Below are positions 9,801 to 18,759 of a DNA stretch of 39,888 bases, piece by piece. Where the stretch lies: positions 574 to 40,461 of the forward strand of contig JADFYN010000007.1 of the NCBI GenBank assembly GCA_015233055.1, written 5' to 3'. Below the pieces are notes generated by a model. It was not told the DNA's origin. It did not search any database and saw only the letters and a list, made by a program, of their open reading frames with translations. The position numbers were made by a program, and so were the translations under genes. Each line of letters begins with the position of its first letter. The first letter of the stretch is position 1. This DNA is from Deltaproteobacteria bacterium (lineage in GTDB: Bacteria > Desulfobacterota > JADFXK01).

Positions 9801-9884
9801 AATAAAAAAGCCGGACTACCAAAGGCAGCAACCGGCTTCTTTATAAGGAGAAAAGAGTTATGAAACGGGGGGGGTAAAGCTTGC
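9801..9884 (-). ncRNA. Putative sigma54-dependent small RNA 'A'
   Basis: Minus strand GGCAAGCUUUACCCCCCCCGUUUCAUAACUCUUUUCUCCUUAUAAAGAAGCCGGUUGCUGCCUUUGGUAGUCCGGCUUUUUUAUU: starts at the predicted +1, ends in a hairpin plus U6. Confidence 0.72.
9803..9838 (-). terminator. Rho-independent terminator of sRNA A
   Basis: AAGCCGG...CUGCC-UUU-GGUAG...CCGGCUU followed by U-rich tail on the minus strand. Confidence 0.75.
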
Positions 9885-9894
9885 CTTCTTATGA

Positions 9895-9910
9895 TGCAAT
9901 TAGCTTGCCA
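9895..9910 (-). promoter_or_regulatory. Sigma54 promoter (-24/-12) of sRNA A
   Basis: Minus-strand TGGCAAGCTAATTGCA: same single deviation from consensus as the promoter at 9694-9709. Confidence 0.78.
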
Positions 9911-10064
9911 AATTTCCAATATTTCGTTAAATCAGGTCAATAAAGCTGTCTAATCAGGAATTAATTGTTATATTTAAGTATGATATGGAATATGACATGA
10001 GCCGTCATATTTTTGTCCGTCCGAGTCGCCTGGATGTCGGTCTCTTGACGTTGGGCTAACTGAT

Positions 10065-10190
10065 GTAAAAAAAATTATACACACCTGTCCTAAACCGTCC
10101 TCACCACCAGGTTAACATATTAAAAACACGCAACATATAGTTCAGTACAAAAAACTTTACATCAATCCGCTAATGTAAAAAAAACTTTAC
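10065..10190. promoter_or_regulatory. Triplicated 16-nt site, candidate enhancer-binding (UAS) cluster
   Basis: GTAAAAAAAATTATAC (10065-10080), GTACAAAAAACTTTAC (10145-10160), GTAAAAAAAACTTTAC (10175-10190). The third is a perfect GTAAA-N6-TTTAC inverted repeat. Confidence 0.6.
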
Positions 10191-10300
10191 TCAGTTGATA
10201 CAATTGGACATTTTACCTCTGCTGCCTTCCTTTGGGGAGTCTGCCGGGGGAAGTCTACCGGCCAAAACGTAAGTCACCCCGAATGTACCGTTACCAGCCT

Positions 10301-11677
10301 TTAACTTAGTGAAATATTGTATTTTTTTATCTTATACCCCATTAGGCCGCGGGAAATTCCCAAGGCCTCGGCCGCCTGTGACTGGACGAACTTAGCTTTT
10401 TTTAAGGCATTACGGATCATCATCTCTTCCATCTGCTCCAGGGCATCCTGAAGTTTGGTATGCGGAGCCAGTAATTGATCAATAGCAGATTCTCCCCGGG
10501 TTTTATCCTGGAATTCCTCAGGGAGGTCAACCACAGTCAACTCCGACCCGCCACAGAGGATCACCGCCCGCTCGATCACATGCTCCAGCTCACGCACATT
10601 GCCCGGCCAATCGTATTCATAAATTCTTCTTAACGCTTCGGGTGAGATGCTATAGACGCTTTTGTTTTCATCCATCGCGTATTTTTTAATGAAATGATTA
10701 ACCAGTAACAATATATCGTCAGGACGATCCCTTAAAGGGGGCACAACTATATGAACTACGTTCAACCGATAAAAAAGATCCTCCCGGAAAGTTCCTTTTT
10801 TAATCAAGGTTCTCAGGTCCTTATTTGATGCTGCGACAATCCGGACATCGACTTTCAGCGTTCGGGTACCACCCACCCGTTCAAACTCCATCTCTTGCAA
10901 AACCCGAAGCAATTTGACCTGGAGTTGAGTTGACATTTCACCAACTTCGTCGAGAAAGAGAGTGCCTTTGTCGGCCAACTCAAAACGGCCTTTTTTGCCG
11001 GCGATGGCTCCGGTGAAAGAGCCCTTTTCGTGTCCGAATAATTCGCTTTCCAGCAATGACTCCGTAAGTGCCGTGCAATTCACGGAAATGTAAGGTTTGT
11101 CACGCCGGCGACTGTTAAAATGGATTGACCGGGCGATAAGTTCCTTTCCCGTACCGGATTCACCGATGATCAGCACCGAGGCCTTGGTGTCGGCAACCTT
11201 CCGGATTAGTTCGTAGGTCTTCTGCATGGGCTTGCTCTTGCCCACCAGATTGTCAAACCCATATTTCTGACTCAGTTCTTCACTTAATAAGCGTTTTTCC
11301 TTGACCAGGGCGGACACCTCAAGAGCCTTGCCGACCCGTAACATCAACTCGTCATTACTATACCCGCCCTTGGTCAAATAGTCGTAAGCACCTTTCTTAA
11401 CCGCTTCGACCGCAGTATCGATGGTCCCGTCCGCGGTAAGTACGATGACCGGCAGACCGGGGTTCCTTTTCTTGGCTTCTTCTAAAAGCTGTAAACCGTC
11501 CATACCGGGCATTTTTAGATCGGTGATGACCAGATCAACTTCGTGTTCTTTAAGAACCTGCAAAGCCAGGATGCCGCTTTCCGCCGTCAAGATTTCATAA
11601 TCTCTCTCCTCTGAGAGAAGAGCTTCCAAATTGATTAGATAATTCTTTTCATCATCTACAACCAGGATGGTTTCCAT
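10301..11677 (-). CDS. NtrC-family sigma54-dependent response regulator
   Basis: 458 aa: receiver (VVDDEKNY...DLVITDLKMPGMDG), AAA+ Walker A GESGTGKE, sigma54-contact loop GSFTGA, C-terminal Fis-type HTH. Confidence 0.95.
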   Translation of the reverse strand: METILVVDDEKNYLINLEALLSEERDYEILTAESGILALQVLKEHEVDLVITDLKMPGMDGLQLLEEAKKRNPGLPVIVLTADGTIDTAVEAVKKGAYDYLTKGGYSNDELMLRVGKALEVSALVKEKRLLSEELSQKYGFDNLVGKSKPMQKTYELIRKVADTKASVLIIGESGTGKELIARSIHFNSRRRDKPYISVNCTALTESLLESELFGHEKGSFTGAIAGKKGRFELADKGTLFLDEVGEMSTQLQVKLLRVLQEMEFERVGGTRTLKVDVRIVAASNKDLRTLIKKGTFREDLFYRLNVVHIVVPPLRDRPDDILLLVNHFIKKYAMDENKSVYSISPEALRRIYEYDWPGNVRELEHVIERAVILCGGSELTVVDLPEEFQDKTRGESAIDQLLAPHTKLQDALEQMEEMMIRNALKKAKFVQSQAAEALGISRGLMGYKIKKYNISLS

Positions 11678-11717
11678 ACTAGACTCACTGAAATAAGCTG
11701 AAAAGATATATTGTTAC

Positions 11718-13205
11718 TTAAATTACCTGCTTAGGGATGCCGGCTTCACCGGGCAACTCGGCCAAAGGAAAGCTAATAATCACCTTTGTCCCCATGGGAG
11801 AAGATTCGGCGACCGGGCTTTGGAAATCAATGACTGCGGCATGGCTGTCCAGGATATTCTTAACAATGGACAGCCCCAGTCCGGTCCCCTTTTCTTTAGT
11901 AGTAAAAAAAGGGTCACAAATTCTCTTCATCATGTCCGGATCGATTCCTTCTCCGGTATCAGCAATGCACACTTCAAACAAGCTGTTCTGATTATCATTT
12001 TTGACGGTGGTGGTCACGTTGATCCGGCCACCTGAGGGCATGGCGGCCACGGAATTGTTAAAAATATTAAGAAACGCCCGATATAGCAGGTCCGAGTCCC
12101 CCATGATATTAACACCGCCACCAACATATTTCTTTTCAAGAATAATTTGTCTAAGATCCATTTCCGAAGCTAACTGAAACAGATTCTTATCCAAGACATT
12201 TTCGACGTTGCAGGGGGCCAGCCGTGGCGTTTGAGGCCGGGCAAAGTCCAGAAATTCCGTAACGATATTATTCAACCGCCTGGATTCTTCAACAATAACC
12301 TCGGCCAGCCGATTGTTTGGCTCGTACTTGTTCATCTTCTTACCAAGCAGTTCCGCCGTACTACGAATAATTCCCAGAGGCGTCCGAATCTCATGGGCGA
12401 CTCCGGCCACCATCCGCCCCAGACCGGCCAGGCGTTCGGCTTGATTAAGCTGCTCCTCTAATTTCTTACGTTCCTGTGATCTCCGTTCGATGATTGTCTC
12501 GCCTCGTTTCACGATTTGCCGCAACACGATGAAAACCATGATCATAATTCCAAGCGAAACGCCGGAAATCAGGTATTGATTCTTGACCACATCTTCATAC
12601 TCAGTGGACAAATCTTGGGTTATCTCGAAAACGCCCAGGATGGGTCCCGTCAAGCTATAAAAAGCTTTTTCGGCGCGTAACGGAATATATGTAATTAACT
12701 TCTTCTCCTGGACAACGGTGATGAAATCAAACCACATCGAGCCGCCTTTAGAGACCAGGCGAGATGAATGCCGCCCTTTCAACGCCACCTGATAATCAAG
12801 ACCACCCTTGTTTTCTTGACCAACCAGCGCCTTGTCGGTACTATAAACAATGCTCGCCTTTAAATCAAAAATCGTCACGCGATCAATATGAAAACTGTGA
12901 ATAGTGGCCCGGACAATATTATCGAGCCGTTCATATTGAACTTCCTCCCGGAGACTGATTTCCCCAAATTTGAACACAGTCGGAACAATAAACTGCAAAA
13001 AGACCTGATGGTTTAGATTTTCGGCCAAAAGTAGGGCATACCCTTCAGAACGTTCCAAAATGGAAATCCTGGCCCGATGGCTCAGAATCCAGGTCAAGAT
13101 AATGGCCCCCAGCATGATCACAATGAAGCTGGTGAAAGAAAAATACTTGACCAGGGCGAATGGTTTGACGGCATCGACGCCGACCTGTATCTTTGCAAAT
13201 CGCAT
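11718..13205 (-). CDS. Membrane-bound sensor histidine kinase with periplasmic sensor domain
   Basis: 495 aa: N-terminal TM segment, ~170 aa extracytoplasmic region, second TM, H-box GVAHEIRTPLGIIR, N/G boxes (DTGEGID, GTGLGLSIVK). Confidence 0.93.
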   Translation of the reverse strand: MRFAKIQVGVDAVKPFALVKYFSFTSFIVIMLGAIILTWILSHRARISILERSEGYALLLAENLNHQVFLQFIVPTVFKFGEISLREEVQYERLDNIVRATIHSFHIDRVTIFDLKASIVYSTDKALVGQENKGGLDYQVALKGRHSSRLVSKGGSMWFDFITVVQEKKLITYIPLRAEKAFYSLTGPILGVFEITQDLSTEYEDVVKNQYLISGVSLGIMIMVFIVLRQIVKRGETIIERRSQERKKLEEQLNQAERLAGLGRMVAGVAHEIRTPLGIIRSTAELLGKKMNKYEPNNRLAEVIVEESRRLNNIVTEFLDFARPQTPRLAPCNVENVLDKNLFQLASEMDLRQIILEKKYVGGGVNIMGDSDLLYRAFLNIFNNSVAAMPSGGRINVTTTVKNDNQNSLFEVCIADTGEGIDPDMMKRICDPFFTTKEKGTGLGLSIVKNILDSHAAVIDFQSPVAESSPMGTKVIISFPLAELPGEAGIPKQVI

Positions 13206-13501
13206 AAATAGTCACCATGAGGCAAGGTAGAGAATCTGACCGCAAATATCAAGATGCAATAACACTACCTGGTTTCATCGGCAGATGTCAATAGCCCGGT
13301 TAAACATTAGGTGTAGGTGCAGTCGTCGGCCCATGCCTTTCAAGACCACGGCTATGGTCCCTAATTGAACTGCGAAAAGAAATCTTCTTAATTTTTTTCA
13401 TTTCACCAAGAAATATTTGTGAAAAAAATAACTTGTGTATCCGACGGACGACAAAATTAGTCAATCGACTCTATCACCCCGACTATTGTGTTACTTTTAT
13501 C

Positions 13502-13529
13502 TTGACAAGATCAAATCTATGAATATACT
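13502..13529 (+). promoter_or_regulatory. Candidate sigma70 promoter of the porin-like gene
   Basis: TTGACA-N16-TATACT. Confidence 0.55.
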
Positions 13530-13607
13530 GCTCCCCTAGATTGGGTAGGAAATCATTCCAGACCAGCCGCGGGCAGACCGCAGCAATAAATAGTCCCGAT
13601 GTAGACC

Positions 13608-13633
13608 ACGCGGTGACCGGGGGGTCACCACGT
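13608..13633 (+). promoter_or_regulatory. Strong hairpin in the porin mRNA leader
   Basis: ACGCGGTGACC-GGGG-GGTCACCACGT (10 of 11 pairs). Confidence 0.5.
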
Positions 13634-13691
13634 AACGATACACCCCGGGGGGGGAAACATTAACTGAGATCAGTGAAAGGAGAAAAGGATT

Positions 13692-14972
13692 ATGAGAAGA
13701 GCTATTTGTATCATGGCCGTCCTGTTCGGGTTTGTTTTTTTATTGACCCAGCAGGTTATCGCTGATGACGTCCAGCCACCAGTCAAATCTTCGGCGGGTA
13801 AATCCCTAACCGATGTGCTCATGGAAAAGGGCGTTATTTCCAAAGATGAAGCTAAGGAAATTAAGAAGGACGAAGAAAAAGGCCTCAACCTGCCCAAAGG
13901 CTTGCAAGGAGTTTCGTTGGGCGGAACTTATTTTATCAATTATTTTATCCGGAACTATGACTCCGGCTCCAAAGCCAATGACAACGGGTTCTCTCTAGAC
14001 CGGGCTTACCTCACTTTGGGCAAGGAATTCACCCCCTGGTTCTCGACCCGAGCCACTGTTGACGTTACCTATGATAAAAAACGGGGCAGCACAGGTACCG
14101 ACGCCAGTGAAATCGGCTGGGAAGTCCGCATCAAGTATGCATACGGCCTGTTTGATTTCAAGAATCTATTCGGTATGGAAATGCTCGGCGACCAATTCCG
14201 GCTCCAGAGTGAAGTCGGCCTGGTCCACAACGCTTCCGATAACTATGACGACTCCCTTTGGCCATATCGGGTGGAAGGCAAAAACTTCCTGGATCGTCAC
14301 AACATCATGTCCACCTCCGACTACGGCGCCAACATGCACCTGACCTTAGGCGAGATGGACAAAGAATTTAAGGAAAGAGTTGAAAGCAAGTATGCCTCCC
14401 GTTGGGGCGGTGTGTATTTCGGTGTATACAACGGCGCCGGGTTTGACCGCAACGAACGGAACGACACCAAGTTCTTTGAAGGTCAACTCTGGATTCGGCC
14501 GCTCAACATGTTTGACTGGGGCAAAGGGATCCGGTTGGCAGCCCAATACGGCAACGGCGAAAGCGATGCTAAGTTTGCCGTCCCGGCCGGTTCTACTGCT
14601 TATCCCCAATGGAATATTCAGCTTTACACCGCGTCCTATCAACATGAGTTGTTTACCATCTTCGGTCAATACTACGCCGGGAAAGGCACCAAAACGAGCA
14701 CGGAAGAAAAGAACCGAACTGGCTGGGATGTGGCCGGTTTTGTTAAGATGCCCTTCTGGCCTTGCCTGCGCCTCTTTGCCAAATATGACGACTACACTCC
14801 CGATGACGACGCCAGAACCAGCGCCGAGGAAAAAACTCAAATATACGGTATTTCTTACGACTTAGCCAAGGGCTTGATGGTCTATACCGCTATGGAAAGA
14901 ACCAACTATGACCTCAAGAGCGCCGGTCCGGACACCAGTCTGTACCAGATGGGCCTCAAGGCTGAATTCTAA
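13692..14972 (+). CDS. Porin-like outer-membrane beta-barrel protein
   Basis: 426 aa with signal peptide (MRRAICIMAVLFGFVFLLTQQVIA), short N-terminal SLTDVLMEKGVISKDEAKEIKK segment, alternating aromatic beta-barrel pattern and C-terminal F (YQMGLKAEF). Confidence 0.85.
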   Translation: MRRAICIMAVLFGFVFLLTQQVIADDVQPPVKSSAGKSLTDVLMEKGVISKDEAKEIKKDEEKGLNLPKGLQGVSLGGTYFINYFIRNYDSGSKANDNGFSLDRAYLTLGKEFTPWFSTRATVDVTYDKKRGSTGTDASEIGWEVRIKYAYGLFDFKNLFGMEMLGDQFRLQSEVGLVHNASDNYDDSLWPYRVEGKNFLDRHNIMSTSDYGANMHLTLGEMDKEFKERVESKYASRWGGVYFGVYNGAGFDRNERNDTKFFEGQLWIRPLNMFDWGKGIRLAAQYGNGESDAKFAVPAGSTAYPQWNIQLYTASYQHELFTIFGQYYAGKGTKTSTEEKNRTGWDVAGFVKMPFWPCLRLFAKYDDYTPDDDARTSAEEKTQIYGISYDLAKGLMVYTAMERTNYDLKSAGPDTSLYQMGLKAEF

Positions 14973-14998
14973 AATAAAATCTTAATTCTGATTTACCA

Positions 14999-15036
14999 GG
15001 GGCTGACGGTTTCAATGACCGTCAGCCCCTTTTATT
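14999..15036 (+). terminator. Rho-independent terminator of the porin-like gene
   Basis: GGGGCTGACGG-TTTCAATGA-CCGTCAGCCCC followed by TTTTATT. Confidence 0.88.
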
Positions 15037-15048
15037 TTCAGAAATTAT

Positions 15049-15222
15049 AACCTGAGTTCGACGAACAGGCTAAGCGATTAGCATCAAGGGACACAATTAA
15101 ATCAATATACTACACCGAGTTACATAGATTAGGGCCTAAATATGTCTCTGGGTCTTTTCCATCTGCGTAACTCTGCGAAATCTGCGGATACATTTCTGGT
15201 ACTAAATCAAAAAACTCCATGA
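15049..15222. repeat. Degenerate second copy of the 4492-4674 element
   Basis: Starts AACCTGAGTTCGACGA; shares GGGTCTTTTCCATCTGCGTWACTCTGCGAAATCTGCGGATAYATTTCTGGTACT with the first copy; right inverted repeat eroded. Confidence 0.6.
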
Positions 15223-15301
15223 CACATTCCCCTAACGCGACTGTAGCCCGCCGGTGAGGGAGGGCCACAGAGGTCACACCAAAATCTGATGAGGAAATCT
15301 A

Positions 15302-16063
15302 TTAGAACGGAGAGCCGAAGGCCGCCTTGATCAGCTCTCGATTCAGCCGGGCAATGTTGGTGATCGAAATCTCTTTGGGACATACGGCTTCACATTCAGC
15401 CTCGTTGGAACAGGCGCCAAAGCCCAGTTCATCCATTTTCCGGATCATGGCCTGGACCCGTTTCGCCGCTTCAGGCCGTCCTTGAGGTAGCAGGGCCAAC
15501 TGCGACACCTTGGCGCCGACGAAGAGCATGGCCGAGGCATTGGGACAGGCCGCCACACAGGCGCCACAACCGATACAAGCGGCCGCATCCATGGCCAATT
15601 CCGCAGTTTCTTGAGAAATCAGAATAGCATTGGCTTCGGGAACCGCTCCGGTATTGGCCGATATATAGCCACCCGTCTGGATGAGTTGATCAAACGCGCT
15701 CCGGTCCACAGCCAGGTCTTTGATGACCTTAAATGCCCGAGAACGCCACGGTTCAATAACCAGGGTATCGCGGTCGGCAAAATGCCGCATGTGCAACTGG
15801 CACAAAGTCGTGGCTTTCTGGGGGCCGTGAGGCACGCCGTTCACCACTGACCCACACATACCACAGATACCTTCCCGACAGTCATGGTCAAAGGCAATCG
15901 GGTCTTTCCCTTCCACACTAAGCCGTTCATTGACCACATCCAGCATTTCTAAAAAGGACATGTCGGTTGAAATATCCTTCGCTTGATACGTCTCAAAGGC
16001 GCCTTTGGCCTCAGACCCCGGTTGGCGCCAGACCTTTAGCGTCAGGTTGATGGTCTTGCTCAC
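15302..16063 (-). CDS. sdhB: Succinate dehydrogenase/fumarate reductase iron-sulfur subunit
   Basis: 253 aa with [29 protein letters not shown] and [11 protein letters not shown] Fe-S motifs; 4-bp overlap with the flavoprotein gene. Confidence 0.95.
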   Translation of the reverse strand: MSKTINLTLKVWRQPGSEAKGAFETYQAKDISTDMSFLEMLDVVNERLSVEGKDPIAFDHDCREGICGMCGSVVNGVPHGPQKATTLCQLHMRHFADRDTLVIEPWRSRAFKVIKDLAVDRSAFDQLIQTGGYISANTGAVPEANAILISQETAELAMDAAACIGCGACVAACPNASAMLFVGAKVSQLALLPQGRPEAAKRVQAMIRKMDELGFGACSNEAECEAVCPKEISITNIARLNRELIKAAFGSPF

Positions 16064-17973
16064 TTGTAACTCCTTGTCGCCAGGTGGACGTTTTCAAAGG
16101 CCAACGGTTCCTTATGCAGCACAGGCTCCTTCCCTACCCCCTGGAATTCCCAGGCCGCCACGTAGCAATAGTTCTCGTCGTCTCGTTTGGCCTCGTGATC
16201 TTCGGTCTGGTAAGCCTCATTATAATGGCAGCCGCAAGATTCTTTCCGGTTCAGGGCATCATTCAGCATGAGTTCCCCGAATTCGAGAAAATCAGCCACC
16301 CGCCCGGCCCGCTCCAGGGTCTGGTTGAATTCGCCGGACGACCCGGTTACAGTTACGTTCTCCCAGAATTGTTGGCGAAGTTCCGGAATCATTTGCTTGG
16401 CCTTCAGCAAGCCGGCTTCGTTTCTGGCCATGCCGCAATATTCCCACAAAATCCGGCCTAGTTCCCGGTGAAAATCATCAACCGTCCGCTTCCCCTTGAT
16501 CGACAACAACTTAGTCACCTGGGTCGAAATTTCCTGAACCGCATCCTTAAAGGCAGGATGACTGTCTTTGACCTCGCCCAGCGGCATACCGGCCAGATAA
16601 CCACCGACAGTATAAGGAATAACGAAGTAACCGTCATTAAGCCCCTGCATCAAGGCGCTGGCCCCTAAGCGGTTGGCCCCATGGTCGGAAAAATTGGCCT
16701 CGCCCAGGACAAAAAGGCCCGGAATAGTAGACATAAGATTATAATCAACCCACAAGCCGCCCATAGCGTAATGGATAGCCGGGTAAATCATCATGGGCGT
16801 TTCATAGGGATTCTGACCGACTATCCGTTCATACATCTGGAACAGATTCCCGTATTTTTTATGGATGGTATCCCGGCCGTCCCGTTTGATGGCATCGGCG
16901 AAATCCAGGTAGACGGCCAGGCCGGTATCACTCACACCCATGCCCATATCACAGACATTCTTGGCGTTTCGGGAAGCCACATCGCGCGGCACCAGGTTCC
17001 CGAAGCTGGGATATCTCTCCTCCAGATAATAGAACCGCTCGGATTCCGGAATGCTGTCAGGAGACCTTTTGTCTCCTTTCTTTTTGGGCACCCAGACGCG
17101 GCCGTCGTTCCGAAGGCTTTCACTCATCAAAGTCAGTTTAGACTGGTAATCCCCATGCACCGGAATACAGGTGGGGTGGATTTGAGTAAAGCAGGGATTG
17201 GCGAACAACGCTCCTTTTTTGTGGACCCGCCAGGCTGCGGTGACGTTGGATCCCATGGCGTTGGTGGACAGGAAAAAGGCGTTTCCATAGCCTCCGGTAG
17301 CCATTACCACGGCATGGGCGGCATGGCATTCGATCTCCCCGGTGATCAGGTTACGGACCACGATCCCCCTGGCCCGGCCATCAACCATGACCAGATCAAG
17401 CATTTCCCGCCTCGGGAACATTTTGACTTTGCCATTGGCCACCTGCCGCATCATGGCACTGTAAGCACCCAGCAGCAACTGCTGACCGGTTTGCCCGCGA
17501 GCGTAAAAGGTTCGGGAAACCTGAGCGCCGCCAAAAGATCGATTAGCCAGCAAGCCGCCATAGTCTCGAGCAAAGGGGACTCCTTGAGCCACACACTGAT
17601 CGATAATATTGACGCTCAATTGGGCCAGTCGGTAGACATTGGCTTCCCTTGACCGGAAATCGCCTCCCTTGACCGTATCATAAAACAGGCGCCAGACGCT
17701 GTCCCCATCGTTGGTATAATTCTTGGCCGCGTTAATACCGCCCTGGGCGGCAATACTATGGGCCCGGCGAGGGCTGTCCTGGATACAGAAGGTTTTGACG
17801 TTGTAACCCAACTCGGCCAGGGAAGCCGAAGCCGAACCGCCGGCCAGGCCGGTGCCGACCACGATGATTTCATACTTTTTCTTGTTGGCCGGGTTGACCA
17901 GTTTTAATTCAAACCGGTGTTTATCCCACTTCTCTGGAAGCGGGCCGCCCGGAACTTTGGCATCAAGCTTCAT
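16060..17973 (-). CDS. sdhA: Succinate dehydrogenase/fumarate reductase flavoprotein subunit
   Basis: 637 aa; [59 protein letters not shown]. Confidence 0.96.
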   Translation of the reverse strand: MKLDAKVPGGPLPEKWDKHRFELKLVNPANKKKYEIIVVGTGLAGGSASASLAELGYNVKTFCIQDSPRRAHSIAAQGGINAAKNYTNDGDSVWRLFYDTVKGGDFRSREANVYRLAQLSVNIIDQCVAQGVPFARDYGGLLANRSFGGAQVSRTFYARGQTGQQLLLGAYSAMMRQVANGKVKMFPRREMLDLVMVDGRARGIVVRNLITGEIECHAAHAVVMATGGYGNAFFLSTNAMGSNVTAAWRVHKKGALFANPCFTQIHPTCIPVHGDYQSKLTLMSESLRNDGRVWVPKKKGDKRSPDSIPESERFYYLEERYPSFGNLVPRDVASRNAKNVCDMGMGVSDTGLAVYLDFADAIKRDGRDTIHKKYGNLFQMYERIVGQNPYETPMMIYPAIHYAMGGLWVDYNLMSTIPGLFVLGEANFSDHGANRLGASALMQGLNDGYFVIPYTVGGYLAGMPLGEVKDSHPAFKDAVQEISTQVTKLLSIKGKRTVDDFHRELGRILWEYCGMARNEAGLLKAKQMIPELRQQFWENVTVTGSSGEFNQTLERAGRVADFLEFGELMLNDALNRKESCGCHYNEAYQTEDHEAKRDDENYCYVAAWEFQGVGKEPVLHKEPLAFENVHLATRSYK

Positions 17974-18073
17974 AATATGACCTCATGACACTGACATAGA
18001 AAGGCGCGCCTCGCGGCCGGACGTCCCCAACCCGCTGAAACTTTGAGGACGATGTCGATCTGCGGGTACGCGT

Positions 18074-18712
18074 TTACGACAATGAAAGATAAATGGGCAG
18101 GCACCCGAAGCCGAATCCGACCAGCAGGCTAAAAACCAATCCGACCTTCTTGATAACCGGCATGTACTTGGGATGGTTGGCACCGATTGTCTGGAACGCA
18201 CTCCAAAAACCGTGTTTGACGTGAAAGGCCGCCGCAATCATGGCGATGAGGTAAAAAATCACATAACCCGGACTGGTAAAGGTAGTATGGACCAAATAAT
18301 AGACGTCCTTGCCACCGCGGTCGGCAAAATGGAAGGTGATCAGATGGATAATGATGAACACCAGGAGAAAAAGACCGGTATACGGCATAATCGCCGAACT
18401 CAGGGTTCGGCCTCCGGCATTCTTTTTCACGGCGTACCCCACCGGCCTGGCCGTCAGGTTCCCTATAAACAACCAGATACCAAAACAAATGTGACAGACG
18501 GCTAAGACCAATAATCCCAATTCAGCCATCAAGATCAAGGCGCCCAATGAATGTAGGGATTCCGCATACGACACAAAAGCCTTCGGGCCTTTAAAAATGG
18601 TCAGGTTCCCAGCCAGATGGGAAACCAGGAAAAGACAGAAACTCAAACCGGTCACAGCCATAATCAGTTTTTTCCCCACGGAACAAGTGAGGGTGCGGAT
18701 AATCCAGTTCAT
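18074..18712 (-). CDS. sdhC: Succinate dehydrogenase/fumarate reductase cytochrome b subunit (b558-type)
   Basis: 212 aa, about five TM segments with conserved His; directly upstream of sdhA. Confidence 0.9.
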   Translation of the reverse strand: MNWIIRTLTCSVGKKLIMAVTGLSFCLFLVSHLAGNLTIFKGPKAFVSYAESLHSLGALILMAELGLLVLAVCHICFGIWLFIGNLTARPVGYAVKKNAGGRTLSSAIMPYTGLFLLVFIIIHLITFHFADRGGKDVYYLVHTTFTSPGYVIFYLIAMIAAAFHVKHGFWSAFQTIGANHPKYMPVIKKVGLVFSLLVGFGFGCLPIYLSLS

Positions 18713-18759
18713 TTTGCCTCCGTGTGCAATCGCTTCATGATCTTACTTAAAAAAATGTC

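Noticed and set aside
9842-9880. Plus-strand mini-ORFs with SDs over the sRNA loci (AAGGAGAAAAGAGTTATGAAACGGGGGGGGTAA; AAGGAGGAAAGATGATCTTAACTTAA)
   Set aside because: These are best explained as the complement of the anti-SD/anti-AUG segments of the minus-strand sRNAs; promoters and the U-run terminator are oriented on the minus strand.
9560-9910. Plus-strand GGA-rich RNA acting as a CsrA/RsmA sponge
   Set aside because: GGA motifs exist on the plus strand, but no plus-strand promoter was seen and sigma54 elements point the other way.
9990-10010. ATATGAC-N7-GTCATAT inverted repeat as a terminator for the regulator gene
   Set aside because: The T-run is on the plus side only, whereas the regulator is on the minus strand; may be a protein site but evidence is thin.
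16681-17652. 323-aa plus-strand ORF within sdhA
   Set aside because: Fully antisense to the conserved flavoprotein gene; composition-driven.
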